Source of the DNA: an uncultured Bacillota bacterium
Lineage (GTDB): Bacteria; Bacillota_I; Bacilli_A; RFN20; CAG-631
Direction: 5' to 3'
Length of the DNA stretch: 32,788 nucleotides
Assembly: GCA_905197115.1 (NCBI GenBank)
Contig: CAJJXN010000010.1
Coordinates: 1 to 32,788, forward strand
Part shown: positions 23,384 through 31,680 of the stretch, one piece after another
How positions within the stretch are numbered: the first letter of the stretch is position 1
Layout of the letters: each line of letters opens with the position of its first letter
Position numbers and translations under genes: made by a program
Notes under the pieces: generated by a model
Told to the model about the DNA's origin: nothing
Seen by the model: the letters and a program-made list of their open reading frames with translations, nothing else
Database searches by the model: none

Positions 23384-25135
23384 ATGAAAAAAAGTTTACG
23401 TTATTTGAAACCTTTTAAAAAACAACTCATTTTAGGACCTATATTTAAGTTGATTGAAGCGATTTTTGAATTAATTATTCCTATTATTATGGCTTTGATT
23501 ATCGATAAAGGCTTAATCGTAGATGCCCAAGGCTATGTAATTGGTGGAGACACAAAATATATTTTAACAAGGGGAGCCGTAATGTTAGGATTAAGTGTTT
23601 TGGGACTTTGTAGTTCTCTTACTTGTCAATTCTTCGCTTCGCGTGCTTCTCAAGGATATGGAACTTTACTAAGAAATGAACTTTTTGAACATATTAATTC
23701 ATTGTCACATCAAGAATTAGATCAAATTGGAAGTGCCAATTTAGTCACCATCATGACCAATGATATTAATCAATTACAGCTAGCTGTTGCGATGTTTATT
23801 CGACTCGTCGTTAGAGCACCATTTTTAGTTATCGGAAGGTTTATTATGGCTTTTTTAATCAATGTAAAGATTGCCATTATTTTTGTCATTATGATTCCTA
23901 TCATTTCTTTGATTTTGTGGTTTATTATGAAAAAATCAGCCAAAAAGTATCCTATCGTTCAAAACCAATTAGATACAATGTCTAAAATAACTACTGAAAC
24001 TTTAACAGGAGCAAGAGTAATCAAATCCTTTGTTCGTCAAGATAATGAAATGAAAAAATTTGAAAAAGAAACATTATTTTATGAAAAAGAATCACTTAAT
24101 ATTGCAAAAATCACTTCTTTTTTAAACCCTTTGACTTTCGCCTGTATTAATTTAGCTATCTTAGCCATTCTTTATTTTGGAGGTAAGCAAGTTTCTTATG
24201 GTCACCTAACACAAGGAAATATTATTGCATTAGTAAATTATATGAATCAAATTCTACTCGCTTTAGTAGTAGTGAGTAACTTAGTTGTCATTTTTACCAA
24301 AGCAAAAGCGTCTTTAGATCGATGTGAACTTTTATTTTCAAAAACTTCAACCATCACAGATAATGATATTACTTTATCAGCCTTTGATGAAAATGCCCCT
24401 TTGTTTGAATTTGACCACGTCTCTTTTAAATATCCACTAAGTGATAATGAAGCAATTTCTGATATTTCTTTTCAAATTCATCAACATGAAACAATTGGAA
24501 TTATTGGAGGAACCGGAAGTGGAAAAACGACGATTTTAAATCTATTAGAACGTTTTTATGATTGTAGCAGTGGCACCATTTATTATAAAGGTAAAAATAT
24601 TAAACATACACCACTTAAAGTTCTTCGCAATGACATTGCTCATGTATTTCAAAAAGCAACTTTATTTAAGGGAACTATTCGCTCGAACTTAACAATGAAA
24701 AACAAAAATGCAACCAAAGAACAAATGATTGAAGCCCTAAAAAAAGCAGGTGCTTATGATTTTTGTATCACCTATGATGATTTTTTAGATCATGTAGTCG
24801 AAGAAGGTGGCAAGAATTTTTCTGGGGGACAAAAACAACGTTTATGCATTGCTCGCTCTTTACTTGACACTGCTTCCTTATTAATTTTAGATGATTCAAC
24901 TAGCGCTTTAGATTACCTAACCGATCGTTATGTTCGTGATAATCTTCAAAAATTATCGCATCATCCGGCTATTTTACTTATTTCTCAAAGAGCAAATTCA
25001 CTTATGAATGCGGATCAAATTATTGTAATCGACAACGGAAATGTAGTAGGCATTGGAACTCATTCCCAATTACTCCAATCTTGTTTTATTTATCAAGAGA
25101 TTTATCAATCTCAACAAAAAAGTGAGGTGAAATAA
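23384..25135 (+). CDS. ABC exporter half-transporter, degenerate-site subunit
   Basis: A 583-residue fusion of six transmembrane helices (about 15-320) and one ATPase domain, the multidrug/lipid exporter type. ATPase motifs: Walker A GGTGSGKTT (about 374-382), signature FSGGQ (about 479-483), Walker B LLILDD followed by STSALD. The catalytic Glu after Walker B is Asp, as in the non-catalytic half of heterodimeric exporters (TM287/288, LmrCD, YheIH). It is followed one base later by the second half, which has the Glu. AGGTGAT precedes the ATG. Substrate is unknown; drug, lipid or peptide export are all possible. Probably controlled by the divergent LysR regulator. Confidence 0.92.
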   Translation: MKKSLRYLKPFKKQLILGPIFKLIEAIFELIIPIIMALIIDKGLIVDAQGYVIGGDTKYILTRGAVMLGLSVLGLCSSLTCQFFASRASQGYGTLLRNELFEHINSLSHQELDQIGSANLVTIMTNDINQLQLAVAMFIRLVVRAPFLVIGRFIMAFLINVKIAIIFVIMIPIISLILWFIMKKSAKKYPIVQNQLDTMSKITTETLTGARVIKSFVRQDNEMKKFEKETLFYEKESLNIAKITSFLNPLTFACINLAILAILYFGGKQVSYGHLTQGNIIALVNYMNQILLALVVVSNLVVIFTKAKASLDRCELLFSKTSTITDNDITLSAFDENAPLFEFDHVSFKYPLSDNEAISDISFQIHQHETIGIIGGTGSGKTTILNLLERFYDCSSGTIYYKGKNIKHTPLKVLRNDIAHVFQKATLFKGTIRSNLTMKNKNATKEQMIEALKKAGAYDFCITYDDFLDHVVEEGGKNFSGGQKQRLCIARSLLDTASLLILDDSTSALDYLTDRYVRDNLQKLSHHPAILLISQRANSLMNADQIIVIDNGNVVGIGTHSQLLQSCFIYQEIYQSQQKSEVK

Positions 25136-25136
25136 A

Positions 25137-26900
25137 ATGAATACGATTAAACGTTTTTTCAAATACCTCAAACCATATAAAATATCTTTAATTCTTACTT
25201 TTCTATTTGTTTTGCTTTCCGTTGCTACTACTTTGTATATTCCGATTTTAATTGGAGATGCAATTGATTATATCATCGGTAAAAACAATGTTTTATTCGA
25301 TAAAATGATTCCAATATTTTATATAATTTTTACCTGTATATTGCTTTCTTCAATTTTTTCATATTTATATGAGTTTTGCGCTGCAAGGTTAACTCAAGGA
25401 GTTATTAAAAATTTAAGAAATGATGTATTTAAAAAATTAGAAAATAGTTCCATTTCTTTTGTGGATACACATTCGCATGGTGATTTAGTCAGTCGTGTAG
25501 TCAATGATATTGAACAAATTTCAGATGGGTTACTAGAAGGATTTAAACAATTATATAAAGGCGTCATAACCATCATCATTACTTTAGGATTTATGTTTTC
25601 TCTTCATTATGCACTTGCCTTAGTTGTCATTGTTATTACTCCATTGTCTTTATTTGTCGCGGCTTTTATTTCTAAAAAGACCCATCATTATTTTACAAAA
25701 CAAGCAAAAATAAAAGGTGAAATTGGTGCTTTTGTTTTAGAAATGATTGAAAATCAAAAAATCATTAAAGGGTTAAACTATGAAGATGAAGCCATTACTC
25801 AATTCAAAGATTATAATCAAAAACTATATAATGTTGGTGTAAATGCACAATTTATGTCTTCAACTACAAATCCTTCTACTCGTTTTGTAAACAATTTGGT
25901 TTATGCTGCTGTCGGCATTTTAGGAGCAATTTTTATGTTAAATAGTGCCACTTTGACTTTCTTTCCCCTTTTAAGTGTCGGAAAACTTTCTTCTTTTTTA
26001 ACTTATGCAAATCAATATACGAAGCCTTTTAATGAAATATCAGGAGTCATAACCGAATTACAAACAGCCATTTCAAGTTTAAAAAGAGTTCAAGTAATAT
26101 TAGACACGCCAAAAGAAATCGATGAAGGCATTTTAAAATTAAATCAACCTATACAAGAAATTTCTTTTAAAAATGTATATTTTTCTTATGTAGAAGAAAA
26201 ACCACTCATTCAAAATTTTAATTTAAATGTGAAACAAGGTCAAAAAATTGCTATTGTAGGTCCAACAGGTTGTGGAAAAACCACTATGATTAATTTATTA
26301 ATGCGCTTTTATGATGTTAGTAAAGGAGGCATTTATCTAAATCAAATCAATATTAATGACTTAAGTAAGGATGAATTAAGAACTTGTTTTGGAATGGTTT
26401 TACAAGATACGTGGATTTTTAAAGGAACTGTTTATGAAAATGTCGCTTATGGAAAAGAAAATGCAAGTAAAGAAGAAGTCATTGAAGCCTGCAAAAAAGT
26501 TCATGCCCACTCCTTTATCAAACGTTTACCACAAGGATATGACACATTAATAAGTGCAAATAGTGGTTTATCCCAAGGTGAAAAACAATTACTTACAATT
26601 GCTCGTATTTTATTAGTTTTGCCAGAAGTCATAATTTTAGATGAGGCTACTTCAAGTATAGACACTCGTACCGAAAAAAAGATTACAGAAGCATTTGATC
26701 AAATCATGCAAGGAAGAACTAGTTTTGTCATCGCTCATCGTTTATCGACTATTCAATCCGCAGATAAAATTTTAGTCATGAAAAATGGAAATATTATTGA
26801 AACGGGAACACATGTTGAATTGCTCAAACAAAATGGTTTTTACAAACAACTTTATAATAGTCAATTTGAACATTTAAAAAATGAACACAATTCTTTCTAA
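25137..26900 (+). CDS. ABC exporter half-transporter, catalytic-site subunit
   Basis: Partner of the preceding gene: 587 residues, six transmembrane helices then an ATPase domain with Walker A GPTGCGKTT (about 374-382), signature LSQGE (about 477-481) and Walker B VIILDEATSSID with the catalytic Glu, plus the switch His in IAHRLSTIQSAD. The signature here is non-canonical (LSQGE, against FSGGQ in the partner), so the heterodimer has one hydrolytic site made from this Walker motif and the partner's intact signature, and one degenerate site. A GTGAGGTGA ribosome site overlaps the end of the first gene; the gap is one base. I see no clear terminator after it. Confidence 0.92.
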   Translation: MNTIKRFFKYLKPYKISLILTFLFVLLSVATTLYIPILIGDAIDYIIGKNNVLFDKMIPIFYIIFTCILLSSIFSYLYEFCAARLTQGVIKNLRNDVFKKLENSSISFVDTHSHGDLVSRVVNDIEQISDGLLEGFKQLYKGVITIIITLGFMFSLHYALALVVIVITPLSLFVAAFISKKTHHYFTKQAKIKGEIGAFVLEMIENQKIIKGLNYEDEAITQFKDYNQKLYNVGVNAQFMSSTTNPSTRFVNNLVYAAVGILGAIFMLNSATLTFFPLLSVGKLSSFLTYANQYTKPFNEISGVITELQTAISSLKRVQVILDTPKEIDEGILKLNQPIQEISFKNVYFSYVEEKPLIQNFNLNVKQGQKIAIVGPTGCGKTTMINLLMRFYDVSKGGIYLNQININDLSKDELRTCFGMVLQDTWIFKGTVYENVAYGKENASKEEVIEACKKVHAHSFIKRLPQGYDTLISANSGLSQGEKQLLTIARILLVLPEVIILDEATSSIDTRTEKKITEAFDQIMQGRTSFVIAHRLSTIQSADKILVMKNGNIIETGTHVELLKQNGFYKQLYNSQFEHLKNEHNSF

Positions 26901-26913
26901 TGTGCATTTACTT

Positions 26914-26936
26914 TTATTTTATTTATGATAAAATAA
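26914..26936 (+). promoter_or_regulatory. Palindromic extended -10 promoter of the ROK-like gene
   Basis: Arms TTATTTTAT and ATAAAATAA (9 bp, 5-base centre). TGATAAAAT (26926-26934) within it forms an extended -10, with TTTACT 16 bp upstream. An RBS AAAGGAG follows, then ATG 26967. Confidence 0.45.
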
Positions 26937-26966
26937 GGTTGGAATGAATTAAAGGAGAAATAAAAA

Positions 26967-28352
26967 ATGAAATATAGTCCTATTTTAGATAAAAATTATA
27001 AACCTGCTGTTTTAGAACTAAGAAAATTTAAAGAAGAAGTTTTAGCTTCTAATCATGCAAGCAAAGTTGCAATTTGTTTGCTTCGTAACAATGGTTATGT
27101 TTATCGTTTTGACTTAGATGTATTTGAAGATGGAATAAATGATGAACGTAATTTCTTTATTGTTGAAAGAGTTATCAAATCGATGTTATGGGTTGTAGGT
27201 GGATATAAAATTTATATTGCTGGTTCTGATTATTTATTTGAACGTGTTCATGCTGCTTATCAAGACAAAGGTCTTCGTGATTTTGACTTCCACTTTATGG
27301 CTGGCGTTTATGAACATCCTTTTGAAGTAGAAAAAGCAACTTTTGAAACTCTTCCTGAAGTAAAAGAAAGTTCAGTGCCTGCTGGTGGACATTTAAATGG
27401 CAATCGTATTGGATTTGATGCGGGTGGTAGTGACCGTAAAGTTTCTGCTGTCGTAAATGGCGAATCAATTTATAGTGAAGAAGTGGTTTGGTTCCCTAAA
27501 ACGAATGATGATCCATCTTACCATTACGATGGAATTTATACCGCTATGAAAACTGCTGCAGAAAAAATGGGTAATAAAATTGATGCCATTGGTGTAAGTT
27601 CTGCGGGTGTGTATATTGATAATAAAATCATGGTGGCTTCATTATTTGTGAAAGTACCAAAAGATAAATTTGAAAAACATGTAAAACATATGTATATTGA
27701 CATTGCAAAACAACTTGAAAAAGAAGTCGGTCATGAAATTCCTTTAGAAGTTGCAAATGATGGTGATGTTACAGCCCTTGCTGGAGCTATGGAATTAAAA
27801 GATACAAATGTATTAGGAATTGCAATGGGAACAAGTGAAGCTGCTGGTTATGTAGATTCTAACGGCAATTTAACAGGTTGGTTAAATGAATTAGCTTTCG
27901 TTCCAGTTGATTTTAACGAAGATGCAATGGTTGATGAATGGTCATTAGATTATGGTTGTGGGGTAAAATATTTCTCACAAGATTCAGTTATTAAATTAGC
28001 ACCTGCTGCTGGAATTGAATTAGATCCTTCTTTATCTCCTGCAGAAAAACTAAAAGTAGTTCAAAAATTAAACGAAGCAGATGATCCTCGTGCACAAAAA
28101 ATCTATGAAACAATCGGAACTTATTTAGGTTATGCAATTGCTTATTATAGTGTATTTTATAAAATTAAACATATCTTATTGCTTGGTCGTGTAACAAGTG
28201 GTAAAGGTGGAAATACGATTTTACATGTTGCAAAAGAAGTATTAAGCAATGAATTCCCTGAATATGCAAATATTAACATCACGATGCCAGATGAAACAAA
28301 TCGTCGTGTTGGACAATCCATTGCTGCTGCAAGTTTACCAAAAACAAAATAA
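26967..28352 (+). CDS. ROK/ASKHA-family protein of unknown substrate
   Basis: A 461-residue protein of a family usually labelled 'ROK family' in gut Firmicutes. An N-terminal domain (1-140, rich in aromatic residues; FDFHFMAGVYEHPFEVEKAT) precedes an ASKHA core: GGHLNGNRIGFDAGGSDRKV with phosphate-1 variant DAGGSDRKVSAV (about 150-162), SSAGVYIDNK, the VANDGDVTALAGA acidic segment, and GIAMGTSEAAGYV as phosphate-2. The C-terminal HILLLGRVTSGKGG and RRVGQSIAAASLP are very well formed. No DNA-binding helix-turn-helix or ROK zinc cluster is visible. Its codon choice (GGT, CGT, GAA, AAA rich) and near-ideal RBS suggest high expression. Monocistronic, with its own promoter and strong terminator. 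A sugar kinase or a sugar sensor are both possible. Confidence 0.75.
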   Translation: MKYSPILDKNYKPAVLELRKFKEEVLASNHASKVAICLLRNNGYVYRFDLDVFEDGINDERNFFIVERVIKSMLWVVGGYKIYIAGSDYLFERVHAAYQDKGLRDFDFHFMAGVYEHPFEVEKATFETLPEVKESSVPAGGHLNGNRIGFDAGGSDRKVSAVVNGESIYSEEVVWFPKTNDDPSYHYDGIYTAMKTAAEKMGNKIDAIGVSSAGVYIDNKIMVASLFVKVPKDKFEKHVKHMYIDIAKQLEKEVGHEIPLEVANDGDVTALAGAMELKDTNVLGIAMGTSEAAGYVDSNGNLTGWLNELAFVPVDFNEDAMVDEWSLDYGCGVKYFSQDSVIKLAPAAGIELDPSLSPAEKLKVVQKLNEADDPRAQKIYETIGTYLGYAIAYYSVFYKIKHILLLGRVTSGKGGNTILHVAKEVLSNEFPEYANINITMPDETNRRVGQSIAAASLPKTK

Positions 28353-28365
28353 ACTTATTTCATTT

Positions 28366-28398
28366 AAAGGTCTAGAGTTTCATTCTAGACTTTTTTAT
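28366..28398 (+). terminator. Terminator after the ROK-like gene
   Basis: Perfect 7-bp stem GTCTAGA / TCTAGAC, 7-base loop, followed by six T and a further T-rich run. Confidence 0.87.
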
Positions 28399-28411
28399 TT
28401 TGCATAAAATA

Positions 28412-28420
28412 TGATATAAT
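28412..28420 (+). promoter_or_regulatory. Extended -10 promoter of ispG
   Basis: TGATATAAT, a perfect TATAAT with the TGN extension, about 25 bp before the ispG ATG; no good -35 lies in the preceding T run. The leader would be under 20 bases. Confidence 0.55.
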
Positions 28421-28444
28421 GAATACTTGAAAGAAGAGATAAAA

Positions 28445-29500
28445 ATGTATCAAAGAAATCAAACGAAAGCCATAAAAGTCGGCAATCTTTATATTGGTAA
28501 AGATTATCCTATTGTTATTCAATCGATGTGCAATACGAAAACAAAGGATACTCTCTCCACAATTGACCAAATTTTAAAATTAGAAAAATATGGCTGTCAA
28601 TTAATCCGTGTCGCCGTTTTAGATAAAGAAGATGCATATGCTATTCAAGAAATTAAAAAGCACATTCATATTCCTCTTGTAGCCGATATTCATTTTGATT
28701 ATGAATTAGCTTTATTGGCTATCCAATCTGGTGCAGATAAAATTCGCATTAATCCAGGCAATATCGGAAGTGAAGAAAATATTTATCAAGTTGTAAGTGC
28801 TTGTAAAGAAAAAGATATTCCTATTCGAATTGGTATCAATAGTGGTTCTTTAGAAAAAGATTTAGTTGAAAAATACGGAGTCAGTGCTAAAACTATGATT
28901 GAAAGCGCAAAGCGACATATTCAAATCTTAAATAAATTTCATTTTGATAACATTATTCTATCTCTTAAATCATCCAATCCAGATATGTGTATTGAGGCTT
29001 ATAAACAAGCGGCTGAAATTTTTTCATATCCACTTCATCTTGGTATTACAGAACCTGGTCCTTTACTTCCAGGTATTGTAAAATCGACAACCGTATTAAA
29101 TCAATTACTTCAATTAGGAATTGGAAATACTTTACGAATTTCGTTAAGTGATGATCCACTACTTGAAATTAAAGCCGCAAAGCAAATATTAAAAGCCAAT
29201 CATTTACTTACCATGCCTACTTTAATTAGTTGTCCAACTTGTGGTCGTACACAAATTAATTTAATTCCTTACGCACAAGAAATAGATGACTTTCTTTATA
29301 CGATTTCTTCTCCACTTTGTGTTGCGATAATGGGCTGTGTCGTAAATGGTCCAGGAGAAGCAAAAGAAGCAGATATTGGAATTGCTGGTGGAAAAAATCA
29401 AGCCGTATTATTTAAAAAAGGAAAAATTGTAAAAACTTTAAAAGAAGATGAAATTCTTGAAACATTAAAAAATGAAATTTTACTTTTAAATAAAAATTAA
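28445..29500 (+). CDS. ispG: 4-hydroxy-3-methylbut-2-en-1-yl diphosphate synthase (flavodoxin)
   Basis: MEP-pathway enzyme that reduces methylerythritol cyclodiphosphate to HMBPP using a [4Fe-4S] cluster. 351 residues from ATG 28445 (MYQRNQTKAIKVG), the compact bacterial form. Evidence: VIQSMCNTKTKDTLSTI, the TIM-barrel strand LVADIHFDYELAL, RINPGNIGS, and the C-terminal cluster domain with C263, C266 (SCPTCGR) and C298 plus Glu305 (IMGCVVNGPGEA), all cluster ligands present. A TTG further upstream (28427) is less likely than the ATG; the ribosome site (AAGAGA) is modest. It implies MEP rather than mevalonate isoprenoid synthesis. A small DUF2624-like gene follows 56 bp later. Confidence 0.95.
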   Translation: MYQRNQTKAIKVGNLYIGKDYPIVIQSMCNTKTKDTLSTIDQILKLEKYGCQLIRVAVLDKEDAYAIQEIKKHIHIPLVADIHFDYELALLAIQSGADKIRINPGNIGSEENIYQVVSACKEKDIPIRIGINSGSLEKDLVEKYGVSAKTMIESAKRHIQILNKFHFDNIILSLKSSNPDMCIEAYKQAAEIFSYPLHLGITEPGPLLPGIVKSTTVLNQLLQLGIGNTLRISLSDDPLLEIKAAKQILKANHLLTMPTLISCPTCGRTQINLIPYAQEIDDFLYTISSPLCVAIMGCVVNGPGEAKEADIGIAGGKNQAVLFKKGKIVKTLKEDEILETLKNEILLLNKN

Positions 29501-29556
29501 AATCTTGCCCATAAAACCTCTTTCTTTGAATATACTATATTAAAGAAGGTGACAAA

Positions 29557-29817
29557 ATGTTTAAAGGGATGATTGAAAATTATATCGGATTGCTCACTCC
29601 TCAAATGTTTTATAAATATGCACGTACAAATAATATTTTATTAACTCCAGAGGAAGCAAAAAAGGGCACACAATTTATAAAGGAAAATTATCGAGTTGTT
29701 TTAAATAACTACGATTATGATGTGATTAAAAAAATGGTATCTACTTATTTTGAAGGGGAATCTTCAGAAAAAATGCTACGTTTGCTTGAAATCACAAAAT
29801 ATAAATATCGACTATAA
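29557..29817 (+). CDS. Small DUF2624-like protein
   Basis: An 86-residue, probably cytoplasmic, all-helical protein (MFKGMIENYIGLLTPQMFYK, LTPEEAKKGTQFIKENYRVV). Size and the 'helix, T..E..K......' layout match the DUF2624/YqfT family, whose Bacillus member also lies in the ispG (yqf) region. Function unknown. GAAGGTGAC is a good ribosome site. It lies 56 bp after ispG and ends in a terminator, so it may be read from the ispG promoter. Confidence 0.6.
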   Translation: MFKGMIENYIGLLTPQMFYKYARTNNILLTPEEAKKGTQFIKENYRVVLNNYDYDVIKKMVSTYFEGESSEKMLRLLEITKYKYRL

Positions 29818-29821
29818 AGGA

Positions 29822-29850
29822 GAGAGTAAAGAAATTTACTTTCTTTTTTT
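29822..29850 (+). terminator. Terminator after the DUF2624-like gene
   Basis: GAGAGTAAA pairs with TTTACTTTC (one G-U pair, 4-base loop), followed by seven T, five bases after the stop. Confidence 0.8.
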
Positions 29851-29881
29851 GTGAAAAAAATAAATATGAATAAGCTAAATA

Positions 29882-29899
29882 TCTAAGATTAAACTTAGA
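29882..29899. promoter_or_regulatory. Inverted repeat upstream of the DpaA-like gene
   Basis: TCTAAG and CTTAGA with six bases between, about 30-50 bp upstream of a weak promoter candidate (TTAACC at 29903-29908, TATTAT at 29926-29931, 17-bp spacer). It could be an operator or a weak hairpin; evidence is slight. Confidence 0.25.
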
Positions 29900-29950
29900 C
29901 TTTTAACCCTTTTTTAACTTTTGCATATTATAGGCTGAAGAGGGATAATT

Positions 29951-30784
29951 ATGAAATTATATATTATAGGAGAAAATCCAATTGTACCATATGTTATTGA
30001 GCAATTAAAAGATTTGTATGATATTAAAGTTGATTTAAATACTTACACGAAGGATTTAGACATTGAAAAACTTTCAGTCAGTGATTTGACACTTAAAACA
30101 AGTTTTGCTGACGCAATTTTACTTTTAAATTTAGATATGCTTCAACAAAAAATTATATTAAAAGATGGCACTAGAAACTTAAATGAAAGCGTGTTTGAGA
30201 TTTTTCAAAAAAGCTTATGGTTTACTTTAAATACTAATGATGAATTAAATCGTTTAATTGATAAGTTTGATTTAAATCACTTTAATTTATCGAATACAAC
30301 GCCATTTTTTATTACGAGTAAGCTTGCTTTAAGTGAATTATTTTTAGAAAAAATCATTCATAATAGTCCTAAGTTACTCCATCAACAAAAAGTATTAATG
30401 CTAGGCTATAGTGATACTTCAAGACTTATTAGTGAAACTTTATCTACAAATCGAATGATTGTAATCGTTTGTGATCGTTTCTTACAAAAATTAGTAGAAG
30501 CTAAAAAAGATGGCTATGGAATTGTTTTAAAAGAAGAATTAAATACATTGCCAATTACATTTGATTTCGTGATTGTAGATGATGAATTTTTTATAAATTT
30601 TTTAAAGAGAAATGATATTCATTCACGTTATTTCATAAATTATAAAGAAGGTAAAAATAAGGCTGAAGATTATGAACAAATTGAGCCCTATAAATTAATT
30701 TGCGCTCACTATACAAAATTAATCGGACAAAATATTGCAAGTAGTTTAAAAAAGGAAATCAAAGAATATTTCAAGGGGGCTTAA
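29951..30784 (+). CDS. Dipicolinate synthase A-like protein, degenerate
   Basis: A 277-residue protein that aligns by eye with dipicolinate synthase subunit A (DpaA/SpoVFA, about 297 residues), the NAD(P)-binding partner that, with DpaB, makes dipicolinate from the DapA product during sporulation. Shared landmarks: N-terminal KLYIIGENP (DpaA: IAVIGGDARQ), the NTTPFFITSKLALSE helix, KVLMLGYSDTSRLISETL (148-164) and YGIVLKEEL. The glycine motif (GLGRTG) has eroded to GYSDTS and the C-terminal PGLPGIVAPKTAG segment is replaced by AHYTKLIGQ. No spoVFB follows. It shares an operon with dapA one base downstream (TAA, T, ATG), the same gene order as spoVFA...dapA in Bacillus. Catalytic activity is doubtful; a structural or regulatory leftover is possible. 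Confidence 0.6.
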   Translation: MKLYIIGENPIVPYVIEQLKDLYDIKVDLNTYTKDLDIEKLSVSDLTLKTSFADAILLLNLDMLQQKIILKDGTRNLNESVFEIFQKSLWFTLNTNDELNRLIDKFDLNHFNLSNTTPFFITSKLALSELFLEKIIHNSPKLLHQQKVLMLGYSDTSRLISETLSTNRMIVIVCDRFLQKLVEAKKDGYGIVLKEELNTLPITFDFVIVDDEFFINFLKRNDIHSRYFINYKEGKNKAEDYEQIEPYKLICAHYTKLIGQNIASSLKKEIKEYFKGA

Positions 30785-30785
30785 T

Positions 30786-31643
30786 ATGTTTGGAAAAATT
30801 ATAACGGCTATTGTTACACCATTTGATGAACATAAAAATATTGACTACCGGTCATTTGGTACTCTATTAAAAAAACTTGAAAAAGAACATACTGATTCGT
30901 TTGTCATTTGCGGGACAACTGGTGAAGCACCTACTTTATCCTTTAAAGAAAAACTAAGTTTGTTCCACTTTGCCAAAAAAATTGTAAATAAAGACACCAA
31001 AATTATTGCCGGAGTGGGTACAAATAATACAGCAGAAACAATTAAACAAATTAAAATATTAAATAATACCGATGTAGATGCTTATTTAATTACTTGCCCC
31101 TATTATAATAAGCCTGCTCAAGAAGGCTTATATCAACATTTTAAAGCAATTGATGAAGTAAGCACTAAGCCAATCATTCTTTACAATGTCTTATCCCGAT
31201 GCGGCGTTGAAATTAATATTCCAACTTTAATTCGTCTTTATAATGACTGTAATAATATTGTAGGTATTAAACACGCTAGTACAAATATTCAATTTATCTC
31301 TTCTATAAAAAAAGAGCTTCCCAATCTTTTAGTATATGGTGGTGAAGATCGATATATTTTAGATGTTTTTAAAAATAATGGAGATGGAATTATATCCGTT
31401 TTAACAAACTTTTATGGCGAAGAAGTTTATGAGTTGATTAATGATTATCTTCAAAATAATTTTGAAAATGTATCTTTATATGAATATATTCAACTTTTAG
31501 CTGAAATCGTTTTTATTGAATCTAGCCCAGCGCCTATTAAATACATTTTATATAAACATAAACTCATATTAAATCAACTTCGGCTTCCATTAGTTCCACT
31601 CTCTACTCCTTTTAAGCAATTAATTGACAATATATTGGATTAA
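30786..31643 (+). CDS. dapA: 4-hydroxy-tetrahydrodipicolinate synthase
   Basis: Condenses pyruvate with aspartate semialdehyde, entry to the lysine/diaminopimelate branch. The 285-residue TIM barrel has CGTTGEAPTL (Thr44-Thr45), CPYYNKP, YNVLSRCG (Tyr133, Arg138) and the Schiff-base Lys162 in GIKHAS. The loop normally YNVPxRTG reads YNVLSRCG, a mild variant. AAGGGGGC precedes the ATG and it follows the DpaA-like gene by one base. asd, dapB and later genes are not in the window. Its last codons contain the promoter of the next gene. Confidence 0.95.
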   Translation: MFGKIITAIVTPFDEHKNIDYRSFGTLLKKLEKEHTDSFVICGTTGEAPTLSFKEKLSLFHFAKKIVNKDTKIIAGVGTNNTAETIKQIKILNNTDVDAYLITCPYYNKPAQEGLYQHFKAIDEVSTKPIILYNVLSRCGVEINIPTLIRLYNDCNNIVGIKHASTNIQFISSIKKELPNLLVYGGEDRYILDVFKNNGDGIISVLTNFYGEEVYELINDYLQNNFENVSLYEYIQLLAEIVFIESSPAPIKYILYKHKLILNQLRLPLVPLSTPFKQLIDNILD

Positions 31644-31652
31644 TCTTATAAT
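31624..31652 (+). promoter_or_regulatory. Consensus sigma-A promoter of the DUF3137 gene
   Basis: Perfect TTGACA (31624-31629), 17-bp spacer, perfect TATAAT (31647-31652). The -35 lies within the last codons of dapA, so the DUF3137 gene has a strong, separate promoter. Confidence 0.85.
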
Positions 31653-31666
31653 TATATAAGATTAAT
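31639..31666. promoter_or_regulatory. 28-bp palindrome covering the DUF3137 promoter
   Basis: Perfect 12-bp arms, ATTAATCTTATA and TATAAGATTAAT, around ATTA. It covers the -10, the expected transcription start and the dapA stop codon. With no T tract following (AAAGGAGCG comes next) it is not a terminator; a repressor operator is the natural reading. Confidence 0.62.
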
Positions 31667-31680
31667 AAAGGAGCGATTCG

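Noticed and set aside
28427..28444. TTG start for ispG
   Set aside because: The ATG at 28445 begins at the conserved N-terminus and the TTG would fall at the predicted transcription start.
29505..29536. Separate promoter for the DUF2624-like gene (TTGCCC and TATACT)
   Set aside because: The spacer would be 20 bp and the -35 is poor; read-through from ispG is simpler.
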